Below are positions 25,725-34,589 of a DNA stretch of 64,000 nt, piece by piece. Origin of the DNA: Streptomyces sp. NBC_00582 (GTDB taxonomy: Bacteria > Actinomycetota > Actinomycetes > Streptomycetales > Streptomycetaceae); NCBI RefSeq assembly GCF_036345155.1, contig NZ_CP107772.1, forward strand, positions 10,602,001-10,666,000. The letters run 5' to 3'. Position 1 is the stretch's first letter. Every line of letters starts with the position of its first letter. The position numbers and the translations under genes are program-made. The notes beneath the pieces were generated by a model. That model was not told the DNA's origin. It saw nothing but the letters and a program-made list of their open reading frames with translations, and made no database searches.

Positions 25725-27962
25725 GTGACGTCGGACATACCTACGCGGCCACTGCTGGCCGTGAAGCAGATGATCCCGCCGGCCCGGGCCGGCGCGGTCC
25801 CGCGGGAACGCCTGCAGCGGCAGTTGCGCCTGGCCGAGACCCGTCTGACGGTGGTGGTGGCGCCCGCCGGTTGGGGCAAGACGAGTCTGCTCAGCGGCTG
25901 GGCGGCGGACCCCGAGGAGAAGCGCCGCATCGCCTGGGTCTCGCTCGACGAGAGCGACGACGAGCCCGTCCGGTTCTGGAGTTACGTGCTCACCGCGCTG
26001 CACAATGCCGGCGACGCGATCAGCAGGGCCCCGCTGCAGGCACTGGACGCGGCCGGCGTCTCCCCGGTCGACCTCGCCCTGCCGATGCTGCTGAACGAAC
26101 TGGCGGCGACCGCGGTACCGCACGTACTGGTCCTCGACGACTACCATCTGCTCGCCGATCGGCGGATCCACGAGGCGGTCGAGTACCTCGTGGCGTACCT
26201 GCCCGCCTCGTTGCGGATCGTGATCGCCTCGCGCACCGACCCGCCGTTGCCGATCGCACGGCTGCGGGCCCGCGGCGACCTGGCCGAGCTGCGGGCTGCA
26301 CAGTTGCGCTTCTCGCCGCAGGAGGCGGCGGCCCTGGTGGCGGCGGTGTCCGGGCACGACCTCGACGAGGCGGTGGCAGCAGCCGTATGGGAACGGACGG
26401 AGGGGTGGGCGGCCGGCCTGCAGCTGGCCGCCCTCGCGCTGCGCGCCGACCCGGCGAAGGCCCACGCCGACGACCGGCATCTGCTGGACTACTTCGCGGC
26501 CGAGGTGCTGCCCGGCCTCGCGCCGCGCCATCGCGACCTGCTCATCCGGGCCGCACCGCTCGAACGCCTTTCCGGTCCGCTGTGCGACGCCGCACTGCAG
26601 GTGACCGGATCGGCCGAGGTGCTGTCCGATCTGGTCAGGGCCGATCTGTTCGTGGCCGCCCTGGACGACGAGCAGCGGTGGTATCGGTGTCATCATCTGC
26701 TCCGGGAGGTTCTGGGACGTGAGGCCACGGCGGACCCACGGGAGGTCCTGGGCCATGCCGCGGCCTGGTTCGCCGACGAGGACCGCATCGACGACGCGGT
26801 GCACCACCTGTTGCGGGCCGGCCAAGACGACAAGGCCGCCGAGCTGATGCTGCGCAACGCGGAGAGCTGGTTCTTCCCCCGGGGAGCCGCGGCGACCTAC
26901 CTGCAGTTCGGCGAGCGGCTGCCCAGCCGGGCGGTGGGCCCGGAGCTGGCCTTCTCGCTGGCCTACACGGCGGCACTGTGCGGCGACCAGGACCGGGTGA
27001 ACCGCTGGCTGGACGTCTGCGAGGCGGGTGGTGCCCCGGACACCGCCGTCCCCGGCTGGCACAGCTTCCGCAGCGCCGTGCTCTGCGTGCGCGCGGGCTT
27101 CGGCATGCCGGATGCCGAGGCCGCGCGATCCGTCGCCATGGTGCGGCAGGCACTGCGGGAGGAAACCGGGGCAGGCGCCGCCGGGCATCCGACCGTACGG
27201 GCCGCGCTGGGGGCGATGCTGGCTCGCGACGGCCGCTTCGACGAGGCCGCGACGCTGCTGCTGCACCTGTGGTCGTCACCGGCCCACCGCAGGGCGTGGC
27301 CGCCGTCACTGATGCTTCAGGGAGCCGGCACGCTGACGATCAGCCTCGTCGAAGCCGGCCGGGGCGAAGACTGCGACCGGGTCCTGCGCGAGGCCCGTCC
27401 GCTCGCCGACGCCGTCGAGCGCGACGGGCGGGAGACGAGTACGCCGGGGCTGGCCCCCCTGCGCATCGCCCAGGCCAGGCGCCGCTACCAGAACGCCGAC
27501 ATGGAGGAAGCCGCCGTCCTGCTGCGCCGCGCGGTCACCCTCGCCGAACTGCACCCGCGGCCGACCGTGCTCTTCCTCGGCCTGCTGTACCTCGCCGACG
27601 CCGAACTCGCCCGCGGGGATCGGCCCGCCGCCCGCGCCGCACTGGCCCGCGCCCGCGAAGTGGTGGACGAGGAGCCGGTGAGCGCCTACGCGAAGCGGCG
27701 GCTTGAGCAGAGCGAGGCGCGGTTGGGCCGCATCGGCACGCGGACCGCCGTACGCTCCGGTGTCCTCGCGGAGGAACTGACCGACCGCGAATGGTCGATC
27801 CTGCGGGCGTTGCAGGGGCCGGCGACCCAGCGGGAGATCGGGGCGGCGCTGTTTTTGTCCATCAACACGGTCAAGGCGTACAACAAGAGCCTGTACCGCA
27901 AGCTCGGCGTCGCCTCCCGGCAGGACGCCGTCACAGCGGCCCGCAGGCTCGGCTTGATCTGA
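25725..27962 (+). CDS. MalT/LAL-like LuxR-family ATPase regulator
   Basis: Large signal-integrating activator of 745 residues. The N-terminal STAND-type ATPase has a Walker A motif APAGWGKTSLLSGW near residue 50 and Walker B VLVLDDYHLLAD near residue 145. Helical TPR-like repeats fill the middle (about 330-650). The C-terminal LuxR helix-turn-helix is TDREWSILRALQGPATQREI, then LFLSINTVKAYNKSLYRKLG. GTG 25725 after GGGAG is the first sensible start; open frame upstream is antisense to the nitroreductase gene. Divergent from the nitroreductase/MFS/HxlR operon, which it probably activates. Confidence 0.93.
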   Translation: MTSDIPTRPLLAVKQMIPPARAGAVPRERLQRQLRLAETRLTVVVAPAGWGKTSLLSGWAADPEEKRRIAWVSLDESDDEPVRFWSYVLTALHNAGDAISRAPLQALDAAGVSPVDLALPMLLNELAATAVPHVLVLDDYHLLADRRIHEAVEYLVAYLPASLRIVIASRTDPPLPIARLRARGDLAELRAAQLRFSPQEAAALVAAVSGHDLDEAVAAAVWERTEGWAAGLQLAALALRADPAKAHADDRHLLDYFAAEVLPGLAPRHRDLLIRAAPLERLSGPLCDAALQVTGSAEVLSDLVRADLFVAALDDEQRWYRCHHLLREVLGREATADPREVLGHAAAWFADEDRIDDAVHHLLRAGQDDKAAELMLRNAESWFFPRGAAATYLQFGERLPSRAVGPELAFSLAYTAALCGDQDRVNRWLDVCEAGGAPDTAVPGWHSFRSAVLCVRAGFGMPDAEAARSVAMVRQALREETGAGAAGHPTVRAALGAMLARDGRFDEAATLLLHLWSSPAHRRAWPPSLMLQGAGTLTISLVEAGRGEDCDRVLREARPLADAVERDGRETSTPGLAPLRIAQARRRYQNADMEEAAVLLRRAVTLAELHPRPTVLFLGLLYLADAELARGDRPAARAALARAREVVDEEPVSAYAKRRLEQSEARLGRIGTRTAVRSGVLAEELTDREWSILRALQGPATQREIGAALFLSINTVKAYNKSLYRKLGVASRQDAVTAARRLGLI

Positions 27963-28028
27963 CCCCACCCCGGGTGCTTCTGCCGGCGGGTGGTGCGCGG
28001 CCACCCGGGCGGCGGGTTCCCTGCACGC

Positions 28029-28244
28029 ATGGCCCTTTCGCGTTACGAGCTGACGCTGCGCGGACCGATCTGCCGCGCCCTGCTGGACGTGATCCGGACC
28101 AGGTTCGACCACGTGTCGGCCCCGGGCCCGGACGGGACCGTGCTGATCGTCGAGAACGCCGACCAGGCATCGGTACGCGCCCTGCTGGCCCTGCTCTGGG
28201 ACACCGGCCACGACGTGCTGGCCTTCGAGGAGACGACGGTCTGA
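28029..28244 (+). CDS. Small conserved-looking protein of unknown function
   Basis: Predicted cytosolic protein of 71 residues with alternating strand/helix pattern: YELTLRGPICRALLDVIRTR, then GTVLIVENADQASVRALLAL, the spacing of a small ferredoxin-like or ACT-like fold. ATG 28029 lacks a clear ribosome site. It begins 66 bp after the LuxR gene and is convergent with the monooxygenase gene. Family not recognised. Confidence 0.55.
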   Translation: MALSRYELTLRGPICRALLDVIRTRFDHVSAPGPDGTVLIVENADQASVRALLALLWDTGHDVLAFEETTV

Positions 28245-28267
28245 GAGGTTCCCGAACACCCTCTGCG

Positions 28268-29398
28268 TCACCGGTAGTTGAGCTCGGCGAGCTCGGTGGC
28301 GAGCTTCCTGGGCATGGCCGTGTGGCCGAGCAGGGGGAGGGCGATGTTGCGTGCCCCGCGGGCCATCGCGTTGCGCGCGGTGGCCACGCGGGTCATCCGG
28401 TGGGTGAAGGCGACCACCCGCTGGGCCACGGGGCGGCGCTGTGCCTCGTAGCCGTCGAGCCGCCCGGTGGCGAACGCCCGGCCGAGGGCATAGCCGTCCT
28501 GGATGCCGGTGTTCATGCCCTGGCCGCCGGCGGGGCTGTGCACATGGGCGGCGTCGCCGGCCAGCAGCAGACGGTCGGCGCGGTAGCGGTCGGCGACCCG
28601 GTGGTGCACCCGGAACCGCGACGACCATGCCAGGCCGGTGACCTTGGCCTGGCCGGGGGCCCGCTCGTCGAGCAGCCGCTGCACGAAGGCGAGATCGGGC
28701 GTCGCGGGCGCGTCGTCCACGGTGGCGACGACCCGGTAGTGGGCGCCGGGGAGCGGGGCGACGACGGTGAGTCCGGCGGTGCCGAAGGTGAGCGAGACCT
28801 CAAGGGGGCCCGGGGCCCACTCCATCATCACGTCGGCGAGCACGAAGGACTCGGCGTAGGCGTTGCCGGTGAACCCGATGCCCGCCGCTTCGCGCACGGT
28901 GCTGTGCATGCCGTCGGCTCCGACGGCGTACGCGGCGCGCAGCGTCTCGCCGGTGGTCATGGTGAGCGTCACTCCCTCCCCGTCCTGCGCGACGGAGGCG
29001 ACCTCGTAGGGGCGGTGCACCTCGCCGCCCAGCGCGCGCAGCCGGGCCAGCAGCACGCCCTCGGTCTCGTACTGGGGAACCATCAGCGTGTACGGGTGAG
29101 AGGTGGGCAGCCGGTCGAACGGCACCGTCAGCAGTGGGCGGGCGCCGTCGCGGACGGCGAAGCGGGTGACCTGAACGCCTCGTGCGATCAGCTCCGCGGA
29201 GGCGCCGAGCTCGTCCAGGACCTCCAGGGTGCGGGCGTGTACGACCGCGGCACGCGAGGTGTTCGCGCCCTCGGCCAGCCGGTCCAGGACGACGAAGTCG
29301 ATGCCGGCGGACGCGAGGGTGACGGCGAGCGCGAGTCCGGTCGGACCGCCGCCGACGACGGCGACCTCGGTCCGGCCGGGGAGTGCGGTGGTGTTCAT
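28268..29398 (-). CDS. FAD-dependent aromatic-type monooxygenase
   Basis: NAD(P)H-dependent flavoprotein hydroxylase of 376 residues in the PHBH-like class A group. FAD motifs are VAVVGGGPTGLALAVTLASA near the N-terminus, the DG motif YAVGADGMHSTVREAAG and the GD motif RLLLAGDAAHVHSPAGGQGM. It is shorter than many class A enzymes because the C-terminal thioredoxin-like domain is absent. ATG 29398 follows AAGGGA. It is divergent from a TetR regulator with three palindromic sites between them, a layout usual for detoxification or degradation of an aromatic compound or antibiotic. Confidence 0.9.
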   Translation of the reverse strand: MNTTALPGRTEVAVVGGGPTGLALAVTLASAGIDFVVLDRLAEGANTSRAAVVHARTLEVLDELGASAELIARGVQVTRFAVRDGARPLLTVPFDRLPTSHPYTLMVPQYETEGVLLARLRALGGEVHRPYEVASVAQDGEGVTLTMTTGETLRAAYAVGADGMHSTVREAAGIGFTGNAYAESFVLADVMMEWAPGPLEVSLTFGTAGLTVVAPLPGAHYRVVATVDDAPATPDLAFVQRLLDERAPGQAKVTGLAWSSRFRVHHRVADRYRADRLLLAGDAAHVHSPAGGQGMNTGIQDGYALGRAFATGRLDGYEAQRRPVAQRVVAFTHRMTRVATARNAMARGARNIALPLLGHTAMPRKLATELAELNYR

Positions 29399-29427
29399 GG
29401 CGGGGTTTCCCTTCTGACCCAGCAATA

Positions 29428-29512
29428 GCCAACACTTGTTGGCCAATGACTGTTGGCCAACAGCCGTTGACATGATGTGCACCTCCGCACTGGAAAGTCA
29501 ACACGTGTTGGC
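29428..29512. promoter_or_regulatory. Three TetR operators between the monooxygenase and its regulator
   Basis: GCCAACACTTGTTGGC (29428-29443), CTGTTGGCCAACAG (29450-29463, perfect) and CAACACGTGTTG (29499-29510, perfect; GTCAACACGTGTTGGC with flanks) share the half-site GCCAACA/TGTTGGC. They cover both divergent start regions and almost certainly bind the TetR protein at 29527. Confidence 0.8.
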
Positions 29513-29526
29513 CTACAGTTGTGGGC

Positions 29527-30108
29527 ATGACCCCAGACACCGAGACCGGCCCCACCGACAGGCGCTCGGACCGCACCAAGGCCACGATCCTGCGCGCCGC
29601 CCGCGAACGATTCGCGGCCCAGGGCTACGAGCGCACCACCATCCGGGCCGTGGCCTCCGACGCGGGCATCGACCCGTCCATGGTCATGCGCTACTTCGGC
29701 AACAAGGCACAGCTCTTCGACGCGACACTCGCCATCGACCTGCGACTTCCCGACTTCACGGACGTCCCGGCGGACGAACTCGCCCAGGCCCTCGTGCGGC
29801 ACTTCCTCACACGCTGGGAGGGCGACCCGGCCGACGACGCACTGCTGGTCCTGATGCGTTCGGCGGTCACCAACGAACAGGCCGCGGCACGGATGCACGA
29901 GATCTTCGCCGCCCAGGTCGCCCCGGCCCTGGCCGCGGCCCTCGGCCCGGACCTCGCCGCCCGGCGCGCGGGCCTGGTCTCCGCGCAGCTCCTCGGCCTG
30001 GGACTCACCCGCTACCTGCTGCGCCTGCCGGCCGTGACCACCCTGACGCCGGACGAGATCGAAGCCGGCCTCGCCCCGGCCATCCACGCCGTCCTCCACC
30101 CGAACTAG
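29527..30108 (+). CDS. TetR-family regulator of the FAD monooxygenase
   Basis: Repressor of 193 residues. The HTH region is ATILRAARERFAAQGYERTT, then VASDAGIDPSMVMRYFGNK, in the first 60 residues. The C-terminal helical domain binds an unknown ligand. ATG 29527 is preferred to GTG 29521, which sits inside the promoter region. It is divergent from the FAD monooxygenase and should repress it and itself through the GCCAACA-type palindromes. Confidence 0.9.
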   Translation: MTPDTETGPTDRRSDRTKATILRAARERFAAQGYERTTIRAVASDAGIDPSMVMRYFGNKAQLFDATLAIDLRLPDFTDVPADELAQALVRHFLTRWEGDPADDALLVLMRSAVTNEQAAARMHEIFAAQVAPALAAALGPDLAARRAGLVSAQLLGLGLTRYLLRLPAVTTLTPDEIEAGLAPAIHAVLHPN

Positions 30109-30513
30109 GCGGCGCGGACGGCACGACCTGCACAAACCATCGTCACGGTGCCGCGGCTGCTGGCCCCGGCCAAGCTCCAGCAGGGCATGGTCTGCCGGCC
30201 CTGATCCGCTGCGACGGACGCCACGGCAGCGCGTTGCCGCACCAGGAAGGCACCTGCCGTCGGCCGGGACCGAAGCGCGGATGCTTCGGCGGCCCGGCAC
30301 GTTGAGGTCGGCGTGCCTGCGCAGGGAGCCCGGGAGCTCGGCACCCGCTTGGTGATCAGGGCCGAGTCGGTCGTCTCGTAGTCCTTGGCCGTGACGCTCC
30401 ACAGCACCTGCGCCAGCCTCAACTCCTCGCACGGTGCGACGACATCCACGAAGCGTTCCTCGGGCTCGCCGTCTGCCTGATCACCCACCGCCACGTCCAA
30501 CGCCTTTGTCCGG

Positions 30514-30899
30514 GTGCGCTCAGGCCTGCTGTACGGCACTGGCCGTGAACTGGAAGTCGCGTTCGCGGTCGTGCTGCGCGCCGCCGGCTTCACCGTCGCC
30601 GAGCTGGACGCGGAGCTGGGCACCAAATCGGCTGCTCGGACGTGTACCAGCGCAATCAGCACAAAGAGTTCGTCGATGCCCTCACCTTCCAGGTGCTCGC
30701 CACGGGCCGGCTCTTCGATGGGTGGCGTGCTCAAGACTGGCCAGCCGTGCCAACCGCCGTGCTCGGCCGAGTCGGCGTAGGAGGCACCCGAGTGTTCATG
30801 ATCGTTTGGAATGCGGTGGCATCTGGATGCCCGCAGCGTGATTCTGGCCTGTGTCACCGCCGACACCTGGTCCGGTTTTGCACGGTCACCGATGCCTGA
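30514..30899 (+). pseudogene. Frameshifted relic of an unknown protein
   Basis: One frame gives GLLYGTGRELEVAFAVVLRA, then AGFTVAELDAELGTKSAA, similar in style to the start of restriction-endonuclease-like domains. After a shift another frame from 30642 gives VYQRNQHKEFVDALTFQVLA, then RLFDGWRAQDWPAVPTAVLG. Neither part has a plausible start or complete domain. The remaining sequence of 30109-30513 and 30900-31345 shows no recognisable gene. Confidence 0.4.
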
Positions 30900-31345
30900 C
30901 CGCATCGCCCCGCATGCCGGATACCGGAAGGCTGTGGGGAAAGTCAGTGACATTCCTCACGTGTCCGGTCTCCATCAACGTGCCGCGATAGTACGGGCGT
31001 GTGGCCGACATAGGCGGATCTGGCATACGGAAGCAGGCATACGCGACACATCGGCCCGGGTCGCCGGCCCGGGTCACCGGCATCGAGCTGCCGGACCGCC
31101 TCTGTCGTCCTTCTGACGGAGTGTGAGGCGCGGTCTGTGTCCGGTGCGGCGGCCCGGCACAATCCCGGGCCGGATTCAAGGGCTCCCTCGCCCACTAGGT
31201 GAGGTAGTGGAAGTGCCCGTTGCCATGCCCTCGCGCGGCTTTGACAATGACGGCCCGCAGGGCGTCCCCGCAGGTCAAGCGCAGTGTGTGTGTGAAACCG
31301 AGCTCGCCGGAGGCGCAAGGAGAGTCGACCGAACGAGGTCCGAGC

Positions 31346-32125
31346 ATGAGGAATCACCGCAAGCACCGCAGGAAGACGCGCTGCCGGCCCATAGCCGTCG
31401 CCGTCCTGGCGATGGGCGCGGTGGTGGTGCCGTCGGCCGCCATGGCGTGCGGGGGGGACGGAGGAGCCGACGCCATCACCGCCACGTCCCGTCCCTGGAA
31501 GGACGGGAGGAAGGCGTCCTGGGGCGCGTACCGGGGGTGGGACGTCCGGACCGCGAAGCCCGCGGCTACGGCTTCGCCCTCGCCGACGACCCCTCGCGGG
31601 ACTGTGGCGCCCGCCCTGGAAAAGCCCAAGGCGCCAGTCTCGAAGGCGACCACCCCGCCCGCCCTGACGAGGACCACCGCCGCACCACCGAAGCCGGCCG
31701 CCACCACGGCGCCCGCCGCCACCACGGCGCCCGCCGCCGGCATGGCGCCCCCCGCCGTCGCCCGTGTGGTCGCCCTGGTCAACAGCGAGCGCGCCAAGGT
31801 CGGTTGCTCCCCGGTTACCCTGAACGCGAAGCTCTCGCAGGCCGCCCAGGCCCACAGCGCGGACATGGCGAGCCACAACACCATGTCACACATCGGTTCC
31901 GACGGGTCCGACCCGGGACAGCGGATCACGCGCGCGGGCTATCTCTGGAGCACCTACGGCGAGAACGTCGCGTACGGGTACTCCACGCCAGAGCAGGTCA
32001 TGGCGGGCTGGATGGCCAGCGCCGGTCACAAGCGCAACATTCTGGACTGCGGCTTCAAGGAAATCGGGGCGGCGGTGGCGCAGCCCGGCAATTACTGGAC
32101 GCAGGACTTCAGCACGGCCCGCTGA
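31346..32125 (+). CDS. Secreted CAP/SCP-domain protein
   Basis: Exported protein of 259 residues. A basic, hydrophobic signal peptide covers about residues 1-35, then a Pro/Thr/Ala-rich linker (about 70-130) and a C-terminal CAP (SCP/PR-1) domain. CAP motifs are visible: ARVVALVNSERAKVGCSPVT, HSADMASHNTMSH, TYGENVAYGY and WMASAGHKRNILDCGFKEIG. Bacterial SCP proteins are extracellular and mostly of unknown biochemical role. ATG 31346 is preceded by GAGG. Single gene followed by a strong hairpin. Confidence 0.92.
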   Translation: MRNHRKHRRKTRCRPIAVAVLAMGAVVVPSAAMACGGDGGADAITATSRPWKDGRKASWGAYRGWDVRTAKPAATASPSPTTPRGTVAPALEKPKAPVSKATTPPALTRTTAAPPKPAATTAPAATTAPAAGMAPPAVARVVALVNSERAKVGCSPVTLNAKLSQAAQAHSADMASHNTMSHIGSDGSDPGQRITRAGYLWSTYGENVAYGYSTPEQVMAGWMASAGHKRNILDCGFKEIGAAVAQPGNYWTQDFSTAR

Positions 32126-32167
32126 CGCTCACGGGGCCCACGCCCGTCGCGGCCGCCGACCACCACG

Positions 32168-32208
32168 CCGACGCGGCCGCTGCGCTCGCTCCGGAGCGGC
32201 CGCGTCGG
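32168..32208 (+). terminator. Terminator of the SCP-domain gene
   Basis: GACGCGGCCGCT (32170-32181) and AGCGGCCGCGTC (32195-32206) pair perfectly, extending to 14 bp with flanking bases, around a 13-nt loop. It begins 43 bp beyond the stop codon. Confidence 0.7.
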
Positions 32209-32431
32209 GCGTTGGCGCCGTTCTGGCGGCGGATGGTGCCTGCAGCTGTGCTGCCCGGAGCAGGGTGGTCGAGGTGGGCGGCGAGCAGGAGGAGGGGGAG
32301 GAGCGGTCGCCTGTGCGGGCCAGCAGGTCACGCCCCCGACCAGTTGACCTCACTCTTCCCTCACTGCCGGCCAGACGACCGCAGCACCACCGTGATGCGG
32401 TGTGTGAAGCAGCAAAGGCGCTGCGAAGGAG

Positions 32432-32635
32432 ATGGCCCGCGTCGTCCTGGACGTCGCGGTGCGTTCCCTGTGGGGCCGGCCCCAGCGGAACACCGGCGAC
32501 CCACAGGGCGAGGATGTCCCAGCCGCGTCGGTTGCGCTCAACCTCATTCGCCTCGGCACCTGGTGGAACGGCCACCCACTCGACCGCACCCGCGTCAGCC
32601 ACCCTGCCCGTCTCGGTCTCTCCCTCGCCGCGTGA
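32432..32635 (+). pseudogene. Possible C-terminal transposase relic
   Basis: The frame contains ASVALNLIRLGTWWNGHPLD and RTRVSHPARLGLSLAA, which looks like the tail of a transposase ending in a TSHLARL-type motif. The upstream part of such a protein is not found in 32210-32430, and flanking sequence shows no gene. The family is uncertain. Confidence 0.4.
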
Positions 32636-32846
32636 GGAGCTGCACCAGAAGCTCGCGACGTGGTCCGGAGCGCATCGATGCCGTTGAAGGCAACGGCGCC
32701 GCCTCACGTCGCGAGCCCGGCCGCGCTGCGTAGGCGGCCTCTCCGGTGGCCATCAGGCGGTCAGGTCTTCTGCTGACTGTCCCGCCCTTGCCTCATGAGC
32801 GCCATCACCCACAGATAACTGTGCGTTCTGGTTGGCCACTCTGAAG

Positions 32847-33419
32847 TCATGCGGCGTCGGCCACCTGGTCGGGACTTTCGTTGAGGTGGTCACGGGCCGC
32901 GATCGTGAACGCGTCGATCGCATCGACAAGGCGTGCGTGTTCCTCGCGTGCTCTCTGCACCGCCTGGGGGTCGCTCGCCGTCCTGCGGTGCACAAATTGC
33001 GGGGCGCCGGAGCGCAGCATATGAGCGGCAATGCTGGCTTCTTGGGCGAGCTCGGCAATGTGCTTGGGACCTTCGAGGAGAACGACGGGCAGTGTCCGTT
33101 GCAGGGGATCGATCAACTCGGCGGCCTCCGCCCGCAGTTCCCACGACCGCCGCTCAACGCGGTCCACGTGATCCTCGTCTCCAGCAGAGGGCTCGGCGAG
33201 TGCCCGTTCCTGGTTCCGGGTGAGTCGCGTCTCGTATGCGTAGGTGGTGGCTGCGCCGAGGAAGGCGGCATATGCGTCCCTCTGATGCTGCCGGCGGACG
33301 GCGTCTACCGGCCCACGGCGGGCTCCACGTGCCTGATGAAGTCCGGCGGCGTAGGCAGCCGAGGCAGCGAGTACGGCGGTGGGTGTGGTGACGAGTGCGG
33401 CTGCGATAGCGGAGTCCAT
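32847..33419 (-). CDS. Membrane-anchored coiled-coil hypothetical protein
   Basis: Protein of 190 residues. An N-terminal hydrophobic segment (AAALVTTPTAVLAASAAYAA) could anchor it in the membrane. The rest is charged and helical, for example RVERRSWELRAEAAELIDPL and REEHARLVDAIDAFTIAARD. ATG 33419 follows AGGA. No catalytic motif and no clear operon partner. Function unknown. Confidence 0.7.
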   Translation of the reverse strand: MDSAIAAALVTTPTAVLAASAAYAAGLHQARGARRGPVDAVRRQHQRDAYAAFLGAATTYAYETRLTRNQERALAEPSAGDEDHVDRVERRSWELRAEAAELIDPLQRTLPVVLLEGPKHIAELAQEASIAAHMLRSGAPQFVHRRTASDPQAVQRAREEHARLVDAIDAFTIAARDHLNESPDQVADAA

Positions 33420-33545
33420 GGCCCGTGATCCTGCCGCACCACGTGGCTCTGAAGGCGACGCTCCCGTAGCACCGGCACCGTGTTCCGATTCGGGCGCTGC
33501 CCGTCATGAACGCCGTTTGGGTGCAGGGGTGTTGTTCAGATGCGC

Positions 33546-33735
33546 TTCCACGCTGGACGGGGGACTCGTCCGGGTGGAGAAAGATCAGGGGAGCGTAGCG
33601 CCGGGCCAGTGCGGCGCCGTCTCTCGGCACCGCCCCGGCGGTCGAGGTGCTGGAGACGGTGGAGACGGAGCGGAGGCTGTCCGCTGCCAGGGCCGGCGGG
33701 GACAGCGGTGGCGCCGGTTGAGTAGCGGGCCGAGG
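33546..33735 (-). pseudogene. Possible fragment of a secreted protein
   Basis: On the minus strand one frame reads PAPPLSPPALAADSLRSVST, then DGAALARRYAPLIFLHPDES, which resembles the start of Vps62-like proteins (RYAPxxxLHPDE). Similarity stops within 20 codons and no start codon with a ribosome site is present. Confidence 0.3.
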
Positions 33736-33769
33736 CCGCCCGGTCCCACTGCGGGCAAGCGAGCGGGCG

Positions 33770-34273
33770 TCAGGCCGCGTTGGAGGCGAGTGCGGCGAGA
33801 ATGGCCTTGGCGCCTTTCCGGTAGAAGGAGAGGTAGGAGATCGAGCTGGTCAGTTCGATCTTCTGACCATCCGCGTCCCTCAGCTTCAATCGGCGCGACA
33901 GGCCCCACCACTTGACCTGGCTGGTGGTGGTGGCCCGGTTCATACGGAGGAGCTCACGCTCGGGTTCGTACCCCCAGCCCGAGAGAGCCAGCAGGTGTAT
34001 CGACGTCGCGGTGACGACGACGACCATGCGTACGGTCACCCCCTGGGAATTGGCGTTGACCCGGCGGGCCGCGCGGATTCCGATCGCGGCGAGCACTCCG
34101 TCGGTGAGCGCGTCGGCGTCCAGGATGGAGGCCACGGTGCCCGACGCGACGCCCCCCACCGCCAGGCCCAGATAGTCGTCCTGGAGACCGAAGATGCCGA
34201 CCGCCTCGATCGGCTCCTCCAGCTTGAGGACTCGCTGGGACCGCTCGGCAAGAGTGGCCAGGTTGATTCTCAT
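33770..34273 (-). CDS. Hypothetical protein with probable beta-rich domain
   Basis: Protein of 167 residues. The C-terminal half (VTVRMVVVVTATSIHLLALS, then KWWGLSRRLKLRDADGQKIE) has the strand pattern of a PH-like or bacterial immunity-type domain and ends in a basic helix (YRKGAKAILAALASNAA). The middle contains a glycine/alanine-rich hydrophobic patch. ATG 34273 is taken because upstream codons are not coding-like. Family not recognised. Confidence 0.65.
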   Translation of the reverse strand: MRINLATLAERSQRVLKLEEPIEAVGIFGLQDDYLGLAVGGVASGTVASILDADALTDGVLAAIGIRAARRVNANSQGVTVRMVVVVTATSIHLLALSGWGYEPERELLRMNRATTTSQVKWWGLSRRLKLRDADGQKIELTSSISYLSFYRKGAKAILAALASNAA

Positions 34274-34573
34274 GTGATGCTCTCTTCCGGGGGGCTGGAG
34301 TGTCACGGTCATGCCAAGGAGGTCCCAGGCGGACACCACGGAGACATCAAGAAGATGCCAAAAGGTGCTGATGGGCCGTGAACTGACGTGCTGTCGGTGG
34401 ACTTGCTGAGCGGGCGCCGCAGGAGCGCTCCGGCAGCATAGGACGTGGCGCGGGGGACGCGGATCCTTCGTGGCGGCGTCATGTTCTCCTTCCGTGGAAG
34501 GGGTGGGACGGGCTCCGGACACCTTCCTCAGGGCAGGTGCGATGGCCCTCCGGGGCACCCGGTTCGGTGTAGT

Positions 34574-34589
34574 TATAGTTCGGGCCGTG
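34574..34589 (+). promoter_or_regulatory. -10 box placed for a leaderless GTG start
   Basis: TATAGT at 34574-34579 lies seven bases before GTG 34587 of the histidine kinase. No ribosome site precedes that GTG, so transcription and translation may begin at the same base. No convincing -35 is seen. Confidence 0.4.

Noticed and set aside
24369..27266. A 965-codon minus-strand frame and, opposite, an 1134-codon plus-strand frame
   Set aside because: The extensions beyond the nitroreductase (to 25571) and the LuxR regulator (from 25725) are antisense to the other gene, Arg/Gly/Ala-rich and without motifs; they are GC-rich open-frame artefacts.
28245..28267. A terminator between the convergent small protein and monooxygenase genes
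   Set aside because: The 23-bp gap has no usable inverted repeat.
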